From contig JAZNQO010000029.1 of assembly GCA_045590215.1 (NCBI GenBank), positions 1 through 64,000 of the forward strand: a stretch of 64,000 bases of DNA, read 5' to 3'. Positions 50,539 to 58,923 of this stretch are shown here, one piece after another. Below the pieces are notes generated by a model that was not told where the DNA came from, made no database searches, and saw only the letters and a list, made by a program, of their open reading frames with translations. Positions within the stretch are counted from its first letter, which is position 1. Each line of letters starts with the position of its first letter. This stretch comes from RUG563 sp045590215. GTDB taxonomy: Bacteria > Bacillota > Clostridia > Christensenellales > Aristaeellaceae. The translations under genes were made by a program, and so were the position numbers.

Positions 50539-51957
50539 TCAGGGAAATTGCAGATACCGGCTCATCACATAGCCCGTCTGTTCTTTATATTTCACCATGG
50601 TCCATATCTCGCCCCGGAGCAGCACTTCCACCTTCGACCCTTTGGAAAGAGTGCGCAAAGCTGCCGCTTCGGTAGTGGGCTTTTCTCTCATCCGCACATT
50701 GGACGCAGCCTTTGCCGTGATGCCGAAAGTTTCCATGGGCTCCAAAACGCCTCCATCATTCCAGATAACAATCAGCCGCCCGTCATCCAGCATACATACA
50801 AATCTGTCCGGGTATTCCGCATCAAATTCCCAGTGGGTTTCCACGCCCACCACTGTCATTTCCGTCCCGGCAGGCAGTTTTTCGCCATCCCAGCTTGCCC
50901 GGTATTCCCTACCCATGTTGCCGCCGAAAACATCCTTCGTCAGCCGCACACGAGCGCAGCCGCTTTCCACGTTTTCGGCCTCTTCGCCAAAGGCCAGATA
51001 CTCCAATTGCACAACGCCGAAATAATTGGTGCTGTCCCCCGGGCCGCCGATATACACGCTAGCCCAATCTTCTGTACGGGAAGATACCTGCACCTTGGCT
51101 CCGGCGCACAATTTCACAATCACACCAGCATCCGCATCCGCGAAGCTACGCACATTCAGCCGGTTCAGCCGCTCGCTGGATTTCACCACCGCATAATCAA
51201 TCTCGTGATTGCCGTGTGGATCCAGAAAACGGGTTTGAATGAAGTTGCCGTAATGGGGAGCCGTCAATTGCGCCCAATCGCCCAGATACCGCAAGACTTT
51301 CACCTGCGTTCCGTTCTCCACCTTACGGGCATCGCTGTCCGCATAGCCGGTGGCGGATGCGTTGAGCAGCAGGTCGTCTCCGTTTGTGAACACCGTTTTC
51401 GTTTCAACGGCAAAGGAAGTGTTATGATAGCTTTCCGCATAGGAAAGCTCCCGGTATTTCTGCACAGAAGTTTTCGGCACAAAGCCGCAAATGCCACCGT
51501 CTTCCACATAATAATCGTCGCCGAATTCGCCGCACACCTTCATCAGCGTGCCTTTCAGGTGCCGGGCGGTCAGGTGCTTATGGCCGGGGGTGGTATAAAG
51601 CGGTGCTTCTTCCGCCACTACCTCGGCCAGAAAGATGCCGCTGTCTATCTGCATTTCTTCAGCGGACATACTCCAATGATCTTTGGGCAATTTTTCCTGC
51701 GCTTTTTTCTGATTCAGCCACACGGTATAGTCCACAGTCAGAAAGCAGCTGTAACGGTCATTGGTTTCTTCCAAAGAAAGGCTGCCGTCATAGCCGTTAT
51801 ACAAAATGCCGCAGGCGTCCTTCGCCCCGGAAGAAGCATACACATACACACCTTTTCCTTCCGTTGCAACCGTCACGCCGTTCCATCCCGCCTGCGCCCA
51901 AGCGCAAAAAATGACCAGCAGGCAAACAGTAAAAAGCATCGTCTTTCCTATCTTCAT
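50539..51957 (-). CDS. Secreted multi-SH3b-domain protein
   Basis: A 472-residue exported protein with a signal peptide (TMLFTVCLLVIFCAWAQA) and at least three SH3b-like units: about residues 115-160 (APLYTTPGHKHLTARHLKGT), 265-320 (LNVRSFADADAGVIVKLCAG) and the C-terminal one (NVRMREKPTTEAAALRTLSK). It probably binds the cell wall or peptidoglycan. No catalytic domain is seen. GGAGG precedes the ATG. Confidence 0.75.
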   Translation of the reverse strand: MKIGKTMLFTVCLLVIFCAWAQAGWNGVTVATEGKGVYVYASSGAKDACGILYNGYDGSLSLEETNDRYSCFLTVDYTVWLNQKKAQEKLPKDHWSMSAEEMQIDSGIFLAEVVAEEAPLYTTPGHKHLTARHLKGTLMKVCGEFGDDYYVEDGGICGFVPKTSVQKYRELSYAESYHNTSFAVETKTVFTNGDDLLLNASATGYADSDARKVENGTQVKVLRYLGDWAQLTAPHYGNFIQTRFLDPHGNHEIDYAVVKSSERLNRLNVRSFADADAGVIVKLCAGAKVQVSSRTEDWASVYIGGPGDSTNYFGVVQLEYLAFGEEAENVESGCARVRLTKDVFGGNMGREYRASWDGEKLPAGTEMTVVGVETHWEFDAEYPDRFVCMLDDGRLIVIWNDGGVLEPMETFGITAKAASNVRMREKPTTEAAALRTLSKGSKVEVLLRGEIWTMVKYKEQTGYVMSRYLQFP

Positions 51958-52099
51958 CGTTCATTTCCTCCGTTTTTCATTTTCATCTATATAACGAATC
52001 TCTTTCCATTTTTCTTCCATCTTCATCAATATTTATTATTCTATCCATGTGTGTTCATTCCTGTCATCCCTTGGGGCGAAAATTTCATCTTTCCCCCAC

Positions 52100-52128
52100 T
52101 TGCTATCGGTTCACAAAAGCCTTATAAT
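52100..52128 (+). promoter_or_regulatory. Promoter of pgi
   Basis: TTGCTA at 52100-52105, spacer 17, TATAAT at 52123-52128. Confidence 0.75.
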
Positions 52129-52195
52129 ATAGTATGGTGGTAATTGTGGGCAAAATAATTACACCACAAATGTTAAATGACAGGAGCAGAAAACA

Positions 52196-53533
52196 ATGGC
52201 AATGAATTTGAAAATGACCGGCGTCAAGGGCTTCATCGAACAGCGTGAACTGGATAACCTTTCCCCCATTCTGGATACCGTCAATGAACAGCTGGTTTCT
52301 CTGAAGGGTGCCGGCAATGATTTCCTGGGCTGGCTGGATCTGCCCGTGAACTATGATAAGGAAGAATTCGTCCGCATTCAGAAGGCTGCTGAAAAAATTC
52401 AGAAGGACAGCGACGTGCTGGTGGTCATCGGCATCGGCGGTTCTTATCTGGGTGCCCGTGCAGCTATCGAATTCTGCAAGGGTCAGATGTATAACGGTAT
52501 TCGGGAAGAAGGCATTCCGGAAATTTATTTCGCCGGGAACAACATCTCTTCCTCTTACCTCAACGATATCGTGAAAATCATTGGCAACCGTGATTTCTCC
52601 GTGAATATCATCTCCAAGTCCGGCACCACCACCGAACCTGCCATCGCTTTCCGCCTTTTCAAAAAAATGCTGGAAGAAAAGTATGGCAAGGAAGGTGCCA
52701 AAGGCCGCATCTATGCCACCACCGATAAAGCCCGCGGTGCCCTCAAAAACCTGTGCAACGCCGAAGGCTATGAAACCTTCGTAGTGCCGGATGATGTGGG
52801 CGGCCGCTTCTCCGTGCTGACCGCTGTGGGTCTGCTTCCCATCGCCGCTGCCGGGATCAACATCGAAGACATGATGAAGGGTGCTCAGGAAGCTCGCATC
52901 GCCTGCAGCGAAAAGGATATGGCGCAAAACCCCGCTTATCAGTACGCCGCGGTGCGTAACATCCTCTATCGCAAGGGCAAGAACACCGAAATTCTGGTCA
53001 ACTATGAACCTGCCCTCACCATGATGGGCGAATGGTTCAAGCAGCTCTACGCCGAAAGCGAAGGCAAGGATCAAAAGGGCATCTTCCCCACCGCCGCCAA
53101 CTTCTCTACTGACCTCCACTCCATCGGCCAGTTCATTCAGGACGGCACCCGGAACCTCTTTGAAACCGTCATCTGGGTCAATGAACCCCGTTCCGAAGTG
53201 TTCATCGAAGAAGCAGACGAGGATATCGACGGCCTCAATTATCTGGCCGGCAAGTCTGTCCAGTTCGTCAATTCCAAAGCCTATCAGGGCACGCTCATGG
53301 CGCATATGGACGGCGGCACCCCCAATATCATCTTGGAAATCGGTGCTGCTGACGCTTATCACTTCGGCTTCCTTGTGTACTTCTTTGAAAAGGCCTGCGG
53401 CCTCTCCGGCTATATGCTGGGCGTCAATCCCTTTGATCAGCCCGGCGTGGAAGCCTATAAGAAGAATATGTTCGCCCTGCTTGGCAAACCCGGCTTTGAA
53501 GCCCGTAAGGCTGAACTGGAAGCCCGCCTGTAA
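52196..53533 (+). CDS. pgi: Glucose-6-phosphate isomerase
   Basis: A 445-residue enzyme interconverting glucose 6-phosphate and fructose 6-phosphate. VVIGIGGSYLGARA, ISKSGTTTEPA, DDVGGRFSVLTAVGLLP (PGI signature) and FEKACGLSGYMLGVNPFDQPGVE region are present. The length is that of the Firmicutes type. AGGAG lies 9 bases before the ATG. Confidence 0.96.
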   Translation: MAMNLKMTGVKGFIEQRELDNLSPILDTVNEQLVSLKGAGNDFLGWLDLPVNYDKEEFVRIQKAAEKIQKDSDVLVVIGIGGSYLGARAAIEFCKGQMYNGIREEGIPEIYFAGNNISSSYLNDIVKIIGNRDFSVNIISKSGTTTEPAIAFRLFKKMLEEKYGKEGAKGRIYATTDKARGALKNLCNAEGYETFVVPDDVGGRFSVLTAVGLLPIAAAGINIEDMMKGAQEARIACSEKDMAQNPAYQYAAVRNILYRKGKNTEILVNYEPALTMMGEWFKQLYAESEGKDQKGIFPTAANFSTDLHSIGQFIQDGTRNLFETVIWVNEPRSEVFIEEADEDIDGLNYLAGKSVQFVNSKAYQGTLMAHMDGGTPNIILEIGAADAYHFGFLVYFFEKACGLSGYMLGVNPFDQPGVEAYKKNMFALLGKPGFEARKAELEARL

Positions 53534-53544
53534 GGAAATCAATG

Positions 53545-53575
53545 GAAGGAGAGTTCGTGCTCTCCTTCTTTTATT
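53545..53575 (+). terminator. Terminator of pgi
   Basis: GAAGGAGAG and CTCTCCTTC pair around TTCGTG, followed by TTTTATT. Confidence 0.9.
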
Positions 53576-53593
53576 GCAGAAACAACGTTTTAT

Positions 53594-53691
53594 GAGGGGC
53601 TCTGCCCTTCACGCTCCCAGTCCTATGCCTACGGGTGTCCAGAGGGTGATGCCCTTTGGCGCAAGCGTTTGAGGGCTGCAAAGCCCTCAAA
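53594..53691. repeat. GC-rich interspersed-type element ending in a hairpin at the SD
   Basis: This untranslated block holds GGGGCTCTGCCC-type palindromic bits and ends in a perfect 10-bp hairpin TTTGAGGGCT-GCAA-AGCCCTCAAA (53668-53691). The next gene's AAGGAG site begins at its last base. The composition resembles dispersed intergenic repeats of Clostridia, but only one copy is in this window. Confidence 0.5.
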
Positions 53692-53701
53692 AGGAGTAAC
53701 C

Positions 53702-54742
53702 ATGGAAACAGAACGCTTAATTTTACGTCCCATCACAATGGCAGACGAAAACGCATGGTATGAAATCCTGTCCGATGCGGATACCATGCGTTATTATCCT
53801 GCGCCTTTCAGCCGGGAGAAGGTGCGGCAGTGGATTCATTGGAGCCGGGAGAATTACGAAAAGCACGGGTTTGGCCTATGGGCTGTGGTGCTGAAAGAAA
53901 ACGGAAAGTTCATCGGCGATTGCGGTATTACGCTGCAAAACATCCACGGCCAGATGCTGCCGGAGATCGGCTATCATTTGCATAAAAGCCACCAAGGCAA
54001 GGGGTACGCCACGGAAGCGGCTCGGCTTTGCTTAAAGCTGGCGTTTGAAAAATACCATTTCCCAGCGGTTTACTGCTATATGAAGCACGATAACTGGCCG
54101 TCCATGGGCGTTGCCGGAAGAATGGGTATGGTGCTGAAAGAAATCTATCCGGACGCCGCAAACGGCTTTACCCGTGTATTCTGGCTGAAAAAGGCTGTTC
54201 AGGCAACAGGAAAAGGGCTGGCCGAAACCGCCAAACGCCTGTCGCTTATGCCGCTTCATGGTTTTGAAAACGGTCAGGAAAGCAATTTGCAGCCCCTTGT
54301 GCAGCATTTCAGGCATTGGGATGTGCATCAGGCGGACAGGCTGTGGTGCGCCGCTTTTGTGTATCACTGCTGCGTAGAAGCCGGATTCTTCCTGCCTTTT
54401 TCCCCGGACGAATGTACCCTTTGCAGCTTGGCCGGTGTGCCGGCATGGGAAGAATTGGCGAAGAAAGATGAGCGCATCGGCTATTTCTTGCCCTCTGATA
54501 CCTTTGTACCGGAGGTCGGGGACATTGTGCTTTACAACCATGTTTTCTGCAATCAGCCTCACGATCATATCGGCATCGTCATCGAAAACCACCCGGATCA
54601 TATCATAGCAGCAGAGGGCAATATCCATAACACGAACCGTTCCGGCCTCATCCAAAGAAAAAAGGACGCCCATATACGCTGCTATATTCGCCTAAGCGAT
54701 CACTATAGCTGGTCAGAAAAATACACCGTTCTTCGTACTTGA
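53702..54742 (+). CDS. GNAT acetyltransferase fused to a CHAP-like amidase domain
   Basis: A 346-residue two-domain protein. Residues 1-168 are a RimJ/RimL-type GNAT domain (TERLILRPI, SHQGKGYATEAARL). Residues 200-340 form a CHAP/NlpC-like cysteine peptidase or amidase with WCAAFV (Cys near 215) and HDHIGIV (His near 286), joined by VGDIVLYN. No signal peptide, so it is cytoplasmic unless exported otherwise. The ATG at 53702 follows AAGGAG. Its last codons form one arm of the terminator. Confidence 0.8.
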   Translation: METERLILRPITMADENAWYEILSDADTMRYYPAPFSREKVRQWIHWSRENYEKHGFGLWAVVLKENGKFIGDCGITLQNIHGQMLPEIGYHLHKSHQGKGYATEAARLCLKLAFEKYHFPAVYCYMKHDNWPSMGVAGRMGMVLKEIYPDAANGFTRVFWLKKAVQATGKGLAETAKRLSLMPLHGFENGQESNLQPLVQHFRHWDVHQADRLWCAAFVYHCCVEAGFFLPFSPDECTLCSLAGVPAWEELAKKDERIGYFLPSDTFVPEVGDIVLYNHVFCNQPHDHIGIVIENHPDHIIAAEGNIHNTNRSGLIQRKKDAHIRCYIRLSDHYSWSEKYTVLRT

Positions 54743-54759
54743 AGAACGGTGTATTTTTT
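54719..54759. terminator. Bidirectional terminator overlapping a stop codon
   Basis: AATACACCGTTCTTC and GAAGAACGGTGTATT pair around GTACTT, followed by TTTT. The fusion gene's TGA is inside the hairpin. Confidence 0.9.
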
Positions 54760-54765
54760 CATATC

Positions 54766-55773
54766 TTACGGATTGGTTTTTGTGAGGAACCAATCCCGAA
54801 TCCATTTGCCTTGATCGGACAGATCATCGTCCGTCCAGCCGCTGCGGGCAATGCTCAAGGGCTTGAAAATGCTGCTGCTCTCGCCTTTGTTGGCCAGATT
54901 CCAGCAGAAGAAGCTGACGTTGTATTCTTCGATCAGCTTTTTCCACGCCTCGCCGGATTCATAATCCAGCTTGCCGTTGCCGGAAGCATCGCAAATGCCA
55001 AATTCGCTGACAATGATGGGCAAGCCCAGCTTGATGCAGGTTTTCATCCGTTCCCGCAGGTAATCCTTGTGGGTACCGGCATAGAAATGCAGGGCGTAGA
55101 GCAGATTATCATATTCCAAAGGATCCATCTGTACCACATGCACGTCCTGGCTCCATGTGGAGCTGCCGACGATGATGATGGCATCGGGGTCGTTGGCACG
55201 GATGACGGGAATCACCTCGTTTGCGTATGTTTTTACCGCCGCCCAGGAGGTGCCGTTGGGCTCGTTGCAGATTTCGTAAATCACGTTATCCTGCCCAGCA
55301 TAGAGGGAAGACATTTCTTCAAAGAATTTCAGTGCTTCGTCCTTGTATTTCAGAGGCGTTTTTTCGTTGAGCACATGCCAGTCAATAATCACATACATAC
55401 CCAGCTCCGTGGCATACTCCACGCCGTTTTTCACGATGGTTTTCAGTTTTTCCTGATCGCCGCCGGAGCAATAGCCGCCGTATTCGTGGGTATACATGGC
55501 AATGCGCACGCAGTTGTTGTTCCATTCATCACGCAGTGCCGTGAAGGTTTGCCGGTTCACATATTGGGGATACCACGCAATACCGTGGGTGGACATGCCG
55601 AACAGCTGATATTTTTCGCCGTTCTGATCCAGAAGGTAGGCTCCCTCCACCCGCAATTTGCCGTGCTTTTCAAAGGGCGTCGGTTTGATATCTTCCGCCA
55701 GTACCCCTGCTGCTCCAAGGCACATCCATATCGCCAGAAACAGGCAAAGCATCATTTGCATATTCTTTTTCAT
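54766..55773 (-). CDS. Secreted GH5 cellulase (endo-beta-1,4-glucanase)
   Basis: A 335-residue exported GH5 enzyme. Signal peptide (about residues 1-26), then GMSTHGIAWYPQYVN, VIIDWHVLNEKTP, VIYEICNEPNG (acid/base Glu near 170), LHFYAGTH and PIIVSEFGICDASG (nucleophile Glu near 256). The motif set is that of the GH5_2 subfamily. No binding module, so it is a minimal catalytic enzyme. GGGAGGA precedes the ATG. Confidence 0.94.
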   Translation of the reverse strand: MKKNMQMMLCLFLAIWMCLGAAGVLAEDIKPTPFEKHGKLRVEGAYLLDQNGEKYQLFGMSTHGIAWYPQYVNRQTFTALRDEWNNNCVRIAMYTHEYGGYCSGGDQEKLKTIVKNGVEYATELGMYVIIDWHVLNEKTPLKYKDEALKFFEEMSSLYAGQDNVIYEICNEPNGTSWAAVKTYANEVIPVIRANDPDAIIIVGSSTWSQDVHVVQMDPLEYDNLLYALHFYAGTHKDYLRERMKTCIKLGLPIIVSEFGICDASGNGKLDYESGEAWKKLIEEYNVSFFCWNLANKGESSSIFKPLSIARSGWTDDDLSDQGKWIRDWFLTKTNP

Positions 55774-55815
55774 TCTTGTTCCTCCCTTGCTTGCTGCATT
55801 GCATCCGTTGCGTTT

Positions 55816-55844
55816 ATCATATCATACAGTGTCATTAGCTGCAA
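55816..55844 (-). promoter_or_regulatory. Promoter of the cellulase gene
   Basis: On the minus strand TTGCAG (55839-55844), spacer 17, TATGAT (55816-55821). Confidence 0.55.
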
Positions 55845-55957
55845 TGTATTTTGCGTTTTTGCTCCATTTTAGCATAGGTTTGTGTCATTTTGTCCCACAT
55901 TGATTACATGAAAAAGCATGCAGGAGGAGCTGCATGCTTTGATGATATGTCCGTTTT

Positions 55958-57463
55958 TTATTCTTCATCCGGGAATGCGCTGATGAGGGGCGACACATCC
56001 AGGCCCTTCTGGCGATCCAAATAGTTTTTCGTAATTTTGCAAACCAGGCCGGACAGCGCAATGACACCGATGAGGTTGGGGATCATCATGAGGCCATTGA
56101 AGGTATCGGAGATATCCCAAGCCAGAGAGGAAGTGAGCAGTGCGCCAAAGAGCACCATCACCAGATGAATCACCTTATACACTTTTGTGCTCTTCACGCC
56201 GAAAAGATATTCCCAAGCCTTGGTGCCGTAATGGTTCCAGCCGAGAACGGTGGTAAAGGCAAAGAGCAAAATGGCAATGGCCACAAAGCGGCTGCCGATA
56301 TTGCCGAAGCTGAAAACAGAATTGAACGCCGTGGCGACCAGCGTGGCATCTGTCACGCCTTCTGCCAGCATGCCCGTTTCCAGATTGTACAGGCCGGAAG
56401 TGAGCACCACCAGAGCCGTTAGGGTGCAGACGATCATGGTATCGGCAAACACTTCAAAGATGCCCCACATACCCTGCTTGACGGGCTCTTTCACGTTGGA
56501 ATTGGAATGTACCATCACGGAAGAGCCAAGACCAGCTTCGTTGGAGAAAACGCCGCGCTTGAAGCCCTGCACCATCACCTGCCTGATAGTCGCCCCGGCC
56601 ACACCGCCGGCAGCAGCCAAAGGCGTAAACGCCGTGGAGAAGATGGAGCCGATGGCCGGCAGAATATTCTGATAATTCACGCCCACAACCACAATGCTGC
56701 CCAGCAAGAACAGGAGCACCATGAATGGCACCACTTTTTCCGCAAAAGCAGCCACACGCTTGAGGCCACCCAGCGTAATGGCAGCAGCCAAAACCACCAG
56801 AACCAAACCGATCACCAGGGAATACAGCGTCACGCCTTCATACAAAACCACATCTTTCAATGCCTGAATGGGGAAAGCGGATTCGATGTTCACCACAATC
56901 TTGTTCACCTGCCCCATGGCACCAATGCCAAAGGATGCCAGCAGCGTAAACACGGCAAACAGAATGGCCAGCACCTTGCCCACCTGCTTCATGCCCTTTT
57001 TGCTGCCAAGGCCATCCTGCAGATAATACATGGCACCGCCGCTCCATTCGCCGTTTGCATTCCGGCGGCGATAGTAAATGCCCAGCACATTTTCGGAATA
57101 ATTGGTCATCATGCCAAGGAAGGCCGCAACCCACATCCAGAAAACCGCACCGGGGCCGCCAATCACGATAGCCGCCGCCACGCCGGCAATATTGCCAACG
57201 CCGATGGTGGCCGCCAGAGCCGTGCAAAGAGCCTGGAAGGGCGAAATGGCCTTACCGCTCTTTTCGTGGCTGATAACTTCCTTCTTCAGCAGGCTGCCGA
57301 TGGTGTTTTTCCACCATAATTTCAGATGGCTCACCTGAAATACTTTGGTGATGACCGTGGTCAAAAGGCCGGTTGCCAGCAGCAGCACCAAGCCAAGCGT
57401 CGTCCAGATAAAGGTGTTCACAACGCCGTTACCCGTTTCCAGTGCTTTCAAGAATTGTTCCAT
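55958..57463 (-). CDS. AGCS-family sodium:alanine/glycine symporter
   Basis: A 501-residue membrane symporter with about eleven hydrophobic segments. IGVGNIAGVAAAIVIGGPGAVFWMWV-type motif (residues 100-125), GGAMYYLQDGL, and FKRGVFSNEAGLGSS are AGCS hallmarks. The start at 57463 (MEQFLKALE) follows AAAGGGGAC at 9 bases; the longer frame to 57628 runs through the riboswitch and was rejected. The glycine riboswitch upstream suggests glycine as a substrate. Confidence 0.95.
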   Translation of the reverse strand: MEQFLKALETGNGVVNTFIWTTLGLVLLLATGLLTTVITKVFQVSHLKLWWKNTIGSLLKKEVISHEKSGKAISPFQALCTALAATIGVGNIAGVAAAIVIGGPGAVFWMWVAAFLGMMTNYSENVLGIYYRRRNANGEWSGGAMYYLQDGLGSKKGMKQVGKVLAILFAVFTLLASFGIGAMGQVNKIVVNIESAFPIQALKDVVLYEGVTLYSLVIGLVLVVLAAAITLGGLKRVAAFAEKVVPFMVLLFLLGSIVVVGVNYQNILPAIGSIFSTAFTPLAAAGGVAGATIRQVMVQGFKRGVFSNEAGLGSSVMVHSNSNVKEPVKQGMWGIFEVFADTMIVCTLTALVVLTSGLYNLETGMLAEGVTDATLVATAFNSVFSFGNIGSRFVAIAILLFAFTTVLGWNHYGTKAWEYLFGVKSTKVYKVIHLVMVLFGALLTSSLAWDISDTFNGLMMIPNLIGVIALSGLVCKITKNYLDRQKGLDVSPLISAFPDEE

Positions 57464-57566
57464 TTGTTTTGTCCCCTTTCCAAAAAATAAAACAGCCGCC
57501 TTCCAATCAGACAGCTCCGGGGATAGATGCAGACCCACGCATAGATAAATGTATGGTTCTTTGTCT

Positions 57567-57656
57567 GCTCCGTCCTTTTGCCTGAGAGTTTGGGCCGATA
57601 CGCTCGGCTTTGCCCCTTCGGCACTCATGAAAAATGAGCTTCTCCGGAGTTCCCTC
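57567..57656 (-). ncRNA. Glycine riboswitch, single aptamer
   Basis: On the minus strand the leader holds GGAGAAGCTC, GCCGAAGGGGCAA, then ACTCTCAGGCAAAAGGAC and a closing CGGAG that pairs with CTCCG. These are the conserved glycine aptamer blocks. About 100 bases of expression platform follow, with GCAGAC/GTCTGC and a T-rich tract (TTTTATTTTTT) before the symporter. A promoter TTGACA (57730-57735), spacer 18, TAGAAT (57706-57711) precedes it. Confidence 0.93.
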
Positions 57657-57825
57657 CGCCTTCAGTCTTTTGAAAAATTCTAAAGGCATCTTTGAGATTG
57701 CTCTTATTCTATGCTCTTTCACCCCTTTCTGTCAAGCATGTGATTGTTTCTTTATTGTTCTTCCCGCTTCGTCAAAACCAGTCAAGATTTGTCACCTGAA
57801 AAGTTTCTTTTGTTCTCACCTTTTC

Positions 57826-57854
57826 TTGACAAGGGCTGAAAGCCATGATATGTT
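57826..57854 (+). promoter_or_regulatory. Promoter of the epimerase gene
   Basis: TTGACA at 57826-57831, spacer 17, TATGTT at 57849-57854. Confidence 0.6.
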
Positions 57855-57895
57855 ATCCTTATCAAAAAAGGGACAAAATGATAAGGAGGTTCTTT

Positions 57896-58867
57896 ATGAA
57901 TATTTTTGTCACCGGCGGCACCGGGAACATCGGCCAATATGTTTCTCTGGCTCTTTTGGAAAGAGGCCATCATATTAAATTGCTCACCAGAACCCCGGAG
58001 CGTATTCCGGCATGGGGTGAAATGGAAAATGTGGAAATCATCAAGGGCAATATGCTGCAGCTGGATGTGCTGGAAAAGGCCATTCAGGGCTGCGACGCCG
58101 TGATTCATATCGCCCTTGGATGGGGCAATGATCCCGTGGAGATGATGGATCATGATACCCGTGTGACGGCCTTCATGCTGGATGCGGCGGAAAAGGCCGG
58201 GGTGAAAAACTTCATTTATACCTCTTCCACCGCCGCCACCGGCCCCATGGGCAGGGTGATGGACGAAAACGTGCTGCGCATGCCCACGGACCTTTACGGG
58301 GCCACCAAGGCGGCCACAGAAATGTATATGTTGGGCTTCCGGCAGTATTACAAAAAGCAGGGCGGCTACGGCGAAAAGGTAAAGCTGCGCCGGAACATCA
58401 TCCGCCCCGGCTATACTTTCTCCAATCCTGCCGTGCCCGGCGGTGCTTCCCAGTCTGACGTGCGGTTCAAGAAAATTGCCGAAGCCATCGTCAATAACCA
58501 AGACATGGAATTCCCGGCCGGAGACGGCACGCAGTTCATTTCCTCCGGCCAGATAGCGCAGCTGTATGTGAAGCTGGTGGAAAGCGATCTGGACGAAGAA
58601 ATCTTCTTTGCACTTGGCAACAGGTTCATCACTTGGTATGAAATCGCACTGGCTGCCAAGGAAATGATGCCCGGATACACTGGCACCATCACCGCCAAAG
58701 GAGAAAAGGGCACACCGGATTTGTACCGGGTGGAGAAGATGGAAAAGGTGTTTGGCCTGTCCTTTGACGGCTGGGATGACCTGAAAGACCACATCCGCTG
58801 GAATCTGGAAAGAGCCATCGCCGAAAAGGAAGGCAAAGAAGTGCACAACTTCCTCCACGTCTGGTAA
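57896..58867 (+). CDS. NAD(P)-dependent epimerase/dehydratase
   Basis: A 323-residue extended short-chain dehydrogenase. TGGTGNIGQYV binds the nucleotide; YTSSTAATG and YGATKAATE give the Ser/Tyr/Lys catalytic set. It probably acts on a nucleotide sugar, but no partner gene is adjacent. The ATG at 57896 follows AAGGAGG; upstream in-frame ATGs lack a site. Confidence 0.88.
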   Translation: MNIFVTGGTGNIGQYVSLALLERGHHIKLLTRTPERIPAWGEMENVEIIKGNMLQLDVLEKAIQGCDAVIHIALGWGNDPVEMMDHDTRVTAFMLDAAEKAGVKNFIYTSSTAATGPMGRVMDENVLRMPTDLYGATKAATEMYMLGFRQYYKKQGGYGEKVKLRRNIIRPGYTFSNPAVPGGASQSDVRFKKIAEAIVNNQDMEFPAGDGTQFISSGQIAQLYVKLVESDLDEEIFFALGNRFITWYEIALAAKEMMPGYTGTITAKGEKGTPDLYRVEKMEKVFGLSFDGWDDLKDHIRWNLERAIAEKEGKEVHNFLHVW

Positions 58868-58875
58868 AATCACGC

Positions 58876-58918
58876 AAACAAAAGCACTGACGCATTTTTG
58901 CGCCAGTGCTTTTGTTAT
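58876..58918. terminator. Bidirectional terminator
   Basis: AACAAAAGCACTGACGC pairs with GCGCCAGTGCTTTTGTT around ATTTTT between convergent genes. Confidence 0.9.
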
Positions 58919-58923
58919 TCACT

